A stretch of DNA of 50,318 nucleotides, taken from contig CAJOMV010000078.1 in assembly GCA_905235805.1 (NCBI GenBank), positions 1-50,318 of the forward strand. The letters are read 5' to 3'. This DNA is from an uncultured Ruminiclostridium sp. (GTDB taxonomy: Bacteria > Bacillota > Clostridia > Oscillospirales > Ruminococcaceae). Shown here piece by piece: positions 45,501 through 50,318 of this stretch (the stretch's first letter is position 1; the number at the start of each line of letters is the position of its first letter). The notes under the pieces were generated by a model that was not told the origin of the DNA, made no database searches, and saw nothing but the letters and a program-made list of their open reading frames with translations. The translations under genes and the position numbers were made by a program.

Positions 45501-48102
45501 TGACGATGACGGTATATGTTACTTTGCCGAAAGCCTCGCTGTCGGAGCCCTTCGTCACGGCTTGCGTCTTGTCGAGAACGCCGGCGGGAGCCGTGAGCTC
45601 CTGGGAGCTCTGTATATCCTTCACCTGAAGGATATCGTCGGAATACACGTCAGCCTGATTGGTGACCTTTACGCTCTCCCCGAAATAAATCTTTCTCGAG
45701 GTCTTTTCGTCTGCCGCAGTGGCATAGACGATGTTAAGGGTATTCCCGCAGGTCTTTGCCGCTGCCGCGAGCGCGTCGGTGACAGTGATCCTGAATTCCG
45801 TCTGACTGCCGTTCGGGACGGCTGTGATGAGACTTGTGAAGTTATTCGCGTCGGAAATTCCGGGTATCCAAGTGAACGAGCCGTTGTCAAAGCTCTGCCC
45901 GTTCGTCACGAGGCGCACAGAGCCGTTGTAGTAGGAATGTCCCGTGCTCACCCTGTCCTTTACGGTCAGGACTTGTCCCGCCGTCAGATCCTCGTCGGAC
46001 TTGAGCTTTATCTCCCAGAACGCGAGAACGGGATAGTCGCCGCCCGTGCCGTAATCGGAATAGATGCCGGGAGTGCCGTAGGTATAACCTATCTTCTTCG
46101 CCGAAACAGCAGGCTTGAACTCAGCCTCCGCATACGCTTTCGGCTCCAGAGCGGCAGCGCCGTTGTAGTATGTTGTGGCAGCCTTGTTCACATATTTCAG
46201 ATACGCGTTTTTGTCGGAGGAGTAGTTGCCCGTGGTGTCGCCGCCCATTTTCGTGGTGTACGCAATTGTGAGCTTCTTGCCGCCGTAGGTATTTACAAAT
46301 GTATTGTTCAGTCTGAATTTGAAGCCGTAGTCCTTGTCCGCGTCAAAGCCCTCCGACTTCCAGCCGCAGTACGAGCCGTAGTTGTAGTAGTACTGTATCT
46401 CGGACATATACGCCGCCATATCCGCGGGAGAGACAGCGGTGCCGTCAACGGAATACGAGAAGGAGCTGTCGTTCACGCCGCTCATGAGAACGGCAGCAAT
46501 GGACACATTCTGGCTGATATCGCCGTCCCAGTAACCGTTTACCGCGGTGTCCTCGATCGTGAGACTGTCCACGGTCTCAGCTGCGGGGTCGGGGATATCC
46601 ACGTCCAGCTTCCATGTTATCGTCAGTGCGTCGGTATCGGCAGACTGCACAGTCTTTGCGGTCTCGCCGATAGTCCCGGTATTGCTCACTCTGACGGAGG
46701 AGGTCTTGTCGGGCGTGAAGCCCTTGTAATCAGCCTTTGCCGTATTATTGAAATAGGACGCGTCTCTTTCAAGGAAATACTCGGTGCCTACGGGAGTGGT
46801 ATAGCTGAGGGTATAGTTGTCCCCCTCCTTAGCGAACGCGGCGCCGCTTATCTTCAGCGAAGAGCCTTCCTCGGTATAAGCTATGCCAGCCGCTGTGAGA
46901 GCGTTCTTCACATCGGAAAGCCTGAGCTCCCCGCCCGGCGTATCGGTGACAGTGAGCGCCGAAGCGTCGAATACCTTTCCGAGCGTATTGGGATAGAAGG
47001 TTATCGTCCATTTTATATTCTTGTCGGTGCTGTTGAGAACACCGCTCTTGTCGATATACGGCGCGTACACCGTGGTCTGCGCGGTGCGTTCCGCGGCGGG
47101 GATATTGTCATTGACGCCGTTGCTGTAGGTGGCGTTCAGCTTATTGGTGATCGCGGAGCTGTCGCCCAGCGCATTGGCACTTATGGCGTCGGAGAGCTTC
47201 GTGGGGTCGATCTCGAGAGCGTAAACTATGCGTGTCTCGCCGGTGAGCGCCGCAAAGTTCGCCGTAAAGCTGTTCGCGCCGGGAGTCACCGCCGCGGCAG
47301 TCCCGTTAGTGGGGATCGCGTTCTCGACCCAGTCATTGCTGTAAAACATACCTGCGGGAACGCCGGTGTACAGGCTTCCGTATGTATCGGTCACAGCTAC
47401 ATTTGTCACAGTGCCGTTGGACACGGACAACTTGGAGTAGAAATTCTGATAGTATTTCCCGTCCTGCTCATAGATGCCGCCCATAGTGCCCTTCTCCGTA
47501 TTGAGGAAGGGGGTGCCGTAGTTGAACTTGAGTCCCTTGAACAGCGGGCTGAACTCGAACTTGTTGTCCTCCAGCGACGCGGTATCGACGTGTACTGTCA
47601 GGCTTACGTTGCAGTCGCCCCTGAAGTGCTCCTGAAGTCCGTCGGGACGCACAGTGACCGTCATAACTCCCGTAGCAGGGTCGAGCACGAAATCCGCGTT
47701 ACAGCCCGTGCCGGCAACGTTATGCAGATTCACGGTCGCAAGATCCGCGTGCTTGGTAAGGAGATTGTTGAATACGACGGTGAAGGTCGATCTGTCGTCA
47801 TTCGTGGGCGTGGTAAAGCTGCCCGCGTCCCATTCGAGCTTGAACTCGAGGGTATCGCCGTCGGCTATGGACTCATTTCCCGTGAGAACGGTCCCGTTCT
47901 TTTTCAGTCCGCTGAAATCGAACGTGAAGCCGACAGAAGCCGCTGTATGCACCACATTATCATGGTCCGTGATGGTAACGGTTATATCGTTTCCCGTATA
48001 AGCCTCCGTGTCAAAGCTCCAGTTGCCGAAGAATGACAGTATCATCACTATGCTCAGCAGCAGGCAGATGATTTTTGTTTTTGCAGGCTTACTGTAAGTC
48101 AT
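42520..48102 (-). CDS. giant surface adhesin with SpaA-type repeats and sortase signal, 1860 aa
   Basis: Signal peptide with core ICLLLSIVMILSFFG (to about residue 34). The first 250 residues resemble the adhesive N-domains of Cna/Sdr-type proteins; a long series of beta-rich, isopeptide-type domains follows. Around residues 1080-1145 there is a Cna_B-like domain. Four SpaA/prealbumin-like domains start near 1149, 1292, 1416 and 1519 (FAVRKTDITG, LRVNKYDSSG, IRITKTDATG, INITKTDMDG). A Thr/Pro/Glu-rich wall-spanning region (about 1635-1820) leads to the sorting signal NPNTG, a hydrophobic stretch and a tail ending SDEDEE. It is probably fixed to the wall by sortase and used in attachment. No sortase gene lies in the window. 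GAGGTGGGG precedes the start. Confidence 0.88.
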   Translation of the reverse strand: MTYSKPAKTKIICLLLSIVMILSFFGNWSFDTEAYTGNDITVTITDHDNVVHTAASVGFTFDFSGLKKNGTVLTGNESIADGDTLEFKLEWDAGSFTTPTNDDRSTFTVVFNNLLTKHADLATVNLHNVAGTGCNADFVLDPATGVMTVTVRPDGLQEHFRGDCNVSLTVHVDTASLEDNKFEFSPLFKGLKFNYGTPFLNTEKGTMGGIYEQDGKYYQNFYSKLSVSNGTVTNVAVTDTYGSLYTGVPAGMFYSNDWVENAIPTNGTAAAVTPGANSFTANFAALTGETRIVYALEIDPTKLSDAISANALGDSSAITNKLNATYSNGVNDNIPAAERTAQTTVYAPYIDKSGVLNSTDKNIKWTITFYPNTLGKVFDASALTVTDTPGGELRLSDVKNALTAAGIAYTEEGSSLKISGAAFAKEGDNYTLSYTTPVGTEYFLERDASYFNNTAKADYKGFTPDKTSSVRVSNTGTIGETAKTVQSADTDALTITWKLDVDIPDPAAETVDSLTIEDTAVNGYWDGDISQNVSIAAVLMSGVNDSSFSYSVDGTAVSPADMAAYMSEIQYYYNYGSYCGWKSEGFDADKDYGFKFRLNNTFVNTYGGKKLTIAYTTKMGGDTTGNYSSDKNAYLKYVNKAATTYYNGAAALEPKAYAEAEFKPAVSAKKIGYTYGTPGIYSDYGTGGDYPVLAFWEIKLKSDEDLTAGQVLTVKDRVSTGHSYYNGSVRLVTNGQSFDNGSFTWIPGISDANNFTSLITAVPNGSQTEFRITVTDALAAAAKTCGNTLNIVYATAADEKTSRKIYFGESVKVTNQADVYSDDILQVKDIQSSQELTAPAGVLDKTQAVTKGSDSEAFGKVTYTVIVNKYAADLSSGDKIVVDDWLGGNLENPTSVTITRQLMYSWGATYDDPAYAPVVYTVQKNPAYSSVDGTIHSFFLLGGVPVSDSAIYKTGVGKKMTFTLDDEVCYKISYTLDYQKTSDYFEEIEAEARYTNTAVIRSDDGSSISKSVVINTDNYHVQAGVSAGTMQNFIIFDIKKMWSSDFGKKRPESIKLHVTRNNLTNPSETPFRYDQVITVNDNAVELADGSWLFALKLLALTEVDGVTTRYSYTIDEASIDGYKAQWSQPLTDIALPANKDGLVVSSRLTNTGTARFAVRKTDITGLDEISGASLAIYRASDVDAAGVPKSGAVAVDSWVSDGTEHICAPGAGDYVLIETGNVFYDAKTDKNYNVTASKVYFTVDGSGVTSVTGQNSGTVTASDRENGYITYTAASYDSMAEFTVCDAVSPLLTAKLRVNKYDSSGANALFGANAAVYAKSDIGADGRPKSGAIPADSWTTAGETHTVGLTDGEYVLVETGASFTDTASGIRYKVTDASFAFTVAGGAITAAAVTPSASSNGKMIFNDTDTLNIYDDKVEKIRITKTDATGNTEVEGAQLQLFDSLGVQIGYTYTSSASEKWEVGPLDKGAYTIRETVAPDGYALTATDVTFTVDDYGKVTSVSGSGELRSGVVLVKDTLSLINITKTDMDGNAIAGAATFKLTITETGKDLKGVMLGTDVLGEVTFVTYTGNSAQFTGLKDGTYTLEELTAPEGYYTVGTISFTVENGVVSAVAKAGGSGAVARTSDGGIIVRDAPKTSPETPEIPETTTTTTKPVIPHIPDIVTSAVTTTTVPGGPVAPSDVTTYSPSGTTGGGETTLPAGTAGPGETTLPVDTTAPAGNGAEEAVTSRPDETAAPGESAAPGETTAPGKTAPEDEEDVIENSIKPEKTTAPDKSSEKPEKISSVDSSEDTTVESSETVTSDSRTVTSTPGDTGTMTDSAEENPNTGSRALACGTMLLPEIAVIFAARKKNKDSDEDEE

Positions 48103-48170
48103 TTCCCCACCTCATTCGTTGAATGTGATCAGCTGTACCGCTCGTCCGAAAAGAGAGTGATACAATGTAA

Positions 48171-48199
48171 AGTTTAGCATATACGTTCTTAAAAGTCAA
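48171..48199 (-). promoter_or_regulatory. promoter of the adhesin gene
   Basis: Minus strand: TTGACT (48194-48199), 17 bases, TAAACT (48171-48176). Confidence 0.65.
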
Positions 48200-48296
48200 T
48201 CAGCGGGTTGTAAGAAGATTTAACATCATTTTTGGCAGAATTGCTTACACGAAATGTAAATGTTTTCACAGCGCGCAATTTCTTCGCAATAGAAGC

Positions 48297-48336
48297 AAAA
48301 CTGACTGCCGCATATCCTACGCAAGCAGTCAGTTTT
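48297..48336 (-). terminator. terminator after the CapA-like gene
   Basis: The 12-bp repeat AAAACTGACTGC/GCAGTCAGTTTT (48297-48308, 48325-48336) has a short T run on the minus strand. The rest of the 48103-48358 gap holds only the adhesin promoter and no gene that I can support. Confidence 0.7.
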
Positions 48337-48358
48337 CAAACAAATTTTCTGTTTTTTC

Positions 48359-49654
48359 TCATTGTGTCCCGTAAACGAGCTCCCGGTATTCCTCTGCCAT
48401 GAATTCCTCCGGTATGTTCTCGCGGAACAGCCGCAGCATATACTCACAGGTCACTCCCGGCACCGCGTGGGCTGCCGCCATTTCCGAAGTGAACTCATCG
48501 AGCGGGTACATCGCGATATAGTCGTACGCGGGAGTGTAGAAGTCCACCAGCGGGACCGCGTTCGCGTCCGTCAGCGATATCTTCCCCGTTCCGCTGTCCT
48601 TTGTCACGGTTATCCGCCCAAGCATCTCCGCCATTGCACGCGGGTCGTCCATTGTGGAGATAAGGTTCCCGAGACAGTAGAAAACGAAGGCTTCACGCCC
48701 GTCAGCGGCTTCGAGATACTCCATGGACTGTACCGTGTGAGGCTGGGTGCCGATAATGATGTCCGCGCCCCAGTCCGCGAGCTTCCGGGAAAAGGACTTC
48801 TGCTGTTCGGTGACGATGTTCGAGACCTCTATCCCGAAATGCACGCTCACGACAACGCAGTCGGAGATCTCAGCCGCCCGCTTCACCTGCGCCTTGATAA
48901 GCTCCTCCTCCGACAGATATACCACCCTGCATTCCGAGCCCGCAGGGAGGCTTGCCCCGTTCGTGTGCTCGGTGTAGCCGAGGAAGGCAAAGGTGATGCC
49001 GTTCACCTCGAGAGTGCGGATATCGTTCATGTCCTCGTCATTCAGATATGCCCCATATACCGGCGTGTTCGGATAATTCTCCCGCCAGAAGTTCAGCGTG
49101 GAGATGAGCCCCGCCTCGCCCTTGTCGAGCACGTGGTTGTTCGATACGGAGAACGCGTCAAACCCAAGCTCCGTCATGTCCCGTGCCATTTCCGGGGGCG
49201 TGCAGAAGGTGGGGTAGGTGTCGGGCTCAAAGTCTCCCGAGATGATAGTCTCCTGATTGAGTATCGCAAGGTCCGCGTCACTTATCAGCGTGCCGAGGTG
49301 CTCGTAGGACGGCGAGAATTCGTAGCCCTCTCCTCCCGCGGCTTCTCTCGCGGCGCGGTATATAGGCTTATGTATGAGATTGTCGCCCGCGCATACTATC
49401 GTGACCGAGGTGTCCTCGGGGAATTCCGCCGTAGGCTCCGCGGACGTTTCCGGCACTGTGACCTCTGCTGTCGTGCTGCTCACCGGCACGGGCTCAGTTT
49501 CCGAAAAGGCTTCACTCTCCTGCGCCGACACTGTTTTCACAGCCTCGGCAGCCTCCGGCTCCGTACCCGTCGGCATAGGCGTCCCGATACAGCCGCACAG
49601 CAGCGTTATACACAGCGAAAACCCGAGCAGTCCGCTTATCCTGTTACGCTTCAT
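48359..49654 (-). CDS. CapA-family lipoprotein (poly-gamma-glutamate synthesis type), 431 aa
   Basis: Exported lipoprotein: signal peptide with lipobox LLCGC (Cys at about residue 22), then a Glu/Thr/Ser-rich linker to about residue 85. The calcineurin-like metallophosphoesterase-type domain has VCAGDNLIHKPI, DLAILNQETIISG, SVSNNHVLDKG, VVSVHFGIEVSN and DIIIGTQPHTVQSME, all hallmarks of the PGA_cap family. Members take part in capsule or poly-gamma-glutamate attachment, but many lack CapB/C partners, as here, and may have another hydrolytic role. The start is set at 49654 behind GGAAGG; an in-frame GTG at 49669 lies on that site. Monocistronic. Confidence 0.88.
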   Translation of the reverse strand: MKRNRISGLLGFSLCITLLCGCIGTPMPTGTEPEAAEAVKTVSAQESEAFSETEPVPVSSTTAEVTVPETSAEPTAEFPEDTSVTIVCAGDNLIHKPIYRAAREAAGGEGYEFSPSYEHLGTLISDADLAILNQETIISGDFEPDTYPTFCTPPEMARDMTELGFDAFSVSNNHVLDKGEAGLISTLNFWRENYPNTPVYGAYLNDEDMNDIRTLEVNGITFAFLGYTEHTNGASLPAGSECRVVYLSEEELIKAQVKRAAEISDCVVVSVHFGIEVSNIVTEQQKSFSRKLADWGADIIIGTQPHTVQSMEYLEAADGREAFVFYCLGNLISTMDDPRAMAEMLGRITVTKDSGTGKISLTDANAVPLVDFYTPAYDYIAMYPLDEFTSEMAAAHAVPGVTCEYMLRLFRENIPEEFMAEEYRELVYGTQ

Positions 49655-49692
49655 GGTAACCTTCCCCACCTTTTCCTGTATTTCCGGCTTTT

Positions 49693-49721
49693 ATTATAGC
49701 ATTTCTCCCTCCCTTTTTCAA
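49693..49721 (-). promoter_or_regulatory. promoter of the CapA-like gene
   Basis: Minus strand: TTGAAA (49716-49721), 17 bases, TATAAT (49693-49698). Confidence 0.7.
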
Positions 49722-49832
49722 TCATTATCCCGCGTTTTTTACAAAAATCGACCAATCGACGCGGGTAAAAGAGCGGGATTATCGGCGATACTTCACAAAA
49801 ACAAAATTTTTTTAAAAAATCGAAAAAAGCAC

Positions 49833-49861
49833 TTGACAAAAGGGTATATCCGTGATATAAT
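49833..49861 (+). promoter_or_regulatory. promoter of the tRNA genes
   Basis: TTGACA (49833-49838), 17 bases, TATAAT (49856-49861), 18 bases before tRNA-Thr. Confidence 0.85.
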
Positions 49862-49879
49862 AATCAAGCAGTTTGAAAC

Positions 49880-49955
49880 GCTGGTGTAGCTCAGTTGGTA
49901 GAGCAGCTGATTTGTAATCAGCAGGTCGGGGGTTCGAGTCCGTCCACCAGCTCCA
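49880..49955 (+). tRNA. tRNA-Thr (anticodon TGT)
   Basis: 76-base cloverleaf: acceptor GCTGGTG/CACCAGC, D arm GCTCAGTTGGTAGAGC, anticodon stem CTGAT/ATCAG with loop TTTGTAA, T arm GGGGGTTCGAGTCCGTCC and encoded CCA. Confidence 0.95.
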
Positions 49956-50066
49956 TTATGCCGTTTCCCGACGGCATATATCTATGTCAACGTGCGGTTC
50001 GCCGCATTTGATATATTATGGGCTGCCGTAAGGCAGGTATGTTTCCGGTAACGGAAACTGATATGA

Positions 50067-50151
50067 GGAAGCGTTCCCGAGTGGCCAAAGGGGGCAGACT
50101 GTAAATCTGTTGCGTTTCGCTTCGGTGGTCCGAATCCACCCGCTTCCACCA
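50067..50151 (+). tRNA. tRNA-Tyr (anticodon GTA)
   Basis: 85-base class II tRNA: acceptor GGAAGCG/CGCTTCC, anticodon loop CTGTAAA reading GTA, a long variable arm (GCGTTTCGCTTC region), T loop GGTCCGAATCCACC and encoded CCA. It follows tRNA-Thr after 111 bases that hold three small hairpins (such as GTTTCCG/CGGAAAC), probably a shared transcript with processing stems. Confidence 0.95.
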
Positions 50152-50161
50152 ATTCCTTCAG

Positions 50162-50210
50162 CAATTCACTTCTAAATGTTCGGAGCACCGAGCTACTTAG
50201 AAGTGAATTG
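50162..50210. repeat. 14-bp perfect inverted repeat after tRNA-Tyr
   Basis: CAATTCACTTCTAA (50162-50175) and its reverse complement (50197-50210) flank a 21-base loop. It has no T tract, so it is not a plain terminator. I see no gene from here to the window end. Confidence 0.6.
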
Positions 50211-50318
50211 TATTTAAGGAAAACAATGCAGAACGGTGCGGACACACCGCCCTGCAAAATTAAATAAATCAATTGATGTCGTTCTTGTTACCTTTTCTTT
50301 CGACGCCGCTGCGGACGA

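Noticed and set aside
45562-48036. 824-codon plus-strand reading frame opposite the adhesin
   Set aside because: Shadow of the real gene caused by GC-rich codon use. The translation is low in sense (repeated Val, Arg, His, Gly), has no domain and no ribosome site. The same applies to 5780-7783 and 42448-44280.
49982-50272. 96-codon minus-strand reading frame across tRNA-Tyr
   Set aside because: It is the antisense of a tRNA gene (the RNATDLQSAPFGHSGT phrase is a well-known false protein from tRNAs) and has no promoter or ribosome site.

Overview
The window looks like a chromosomal segment from a fibre-degrading Firmicute of the Clostridia, most like the gut or rumen Ruminococcus group (Oscillospiraceae). 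The reasons are its gene content (GH5, GH2, GH13 and GH59 enzymes, a T-box in front of pheST, CymR-type sulfur control, sortase-type and lipoprotein surface proteins), strong GGAGG ribosome binding sites, moderately high GC, and promoters that are almost all TTGACA-17-TATAAT. No transposase, integrase, phage gene or CRISPR array is visible. Genus is an inference; no 16S or other decisive marker is present.

Layout. 0.1-0.5 kb: one AT-rich orphan gene. 0.8-7.7 kb: a minus-strand glycan operon (cytoplasmic GH2, two GH5 lipoproteins, AraC regulator), divergent from an alpha/beta hydrolase. 8.9-10.2 kb: TetR regulator plus CPBP membrane protease with a clear operator. 10.3-12.7 kb: ECF sigma factor, membrane anti-sigma-like protein and a secreted wall-binding protein. 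12.8-16.9 kb: GT4 glycosyltransferase, GH13 alpha-glucosidase, DUF1653 protein and metallo-hydrolase in one tight operon. 17.0-19.6 kb: a vWA-like protein, a Nudix hydrolase, exodeoxyribonuclease III and a small membrane protein, each with its own promoter. 19.6-25.1 kb: a lipase-like surface protein and a heterodimeric ABC exporter. 25.2-28.2 kb: a second ECF sigma factor with a large anti-sigma-like protein carrying five Ig-like repeats. 28.4-31.4 kb: an alpha/beta hydrolase, a GT2 glycosyltransferase and a B12-binding radical SAM enzyme. 31.5-35.3 kb: pheS-pheT behind a Phe T-box. 35.4-39.5 kb: CymR and a divergent sulfur-assimilation cluster. 39.6-42.3 kb: a membrane-anchored GH59 enzyme. 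42.5-48.1 kb: a giant SpaA-type adhesin. 48.4-49.7 kb: a CapA lipoprotein. 49.9-50.15 kb: tRNA-Thr and tRNA-Tyr.

How the genes fit together. The sulfur cluster (O-acetylhomoserine sulfhydrylase, TusA-like protein, thioredoxin, ThiS-like carrier with a masked C-terminus, E1-like activating enzyme, JAMM protease) has the parts of a protein-thiocarboxylate route to homocysteine, facing a CymR-like repressor whose intergenic region carries repeated AATTCCTAT-type boxes. The two sigma/anti-sigma operons are paralogous and look like envelope-sensing systems. They appear to use a different promoter type (GTAACC-N16/17-GTA) from the rest of the window. Two copies of a dispersed hairpin repeat lie at about 0.66-0.73 and 39.0-39.06 kb.
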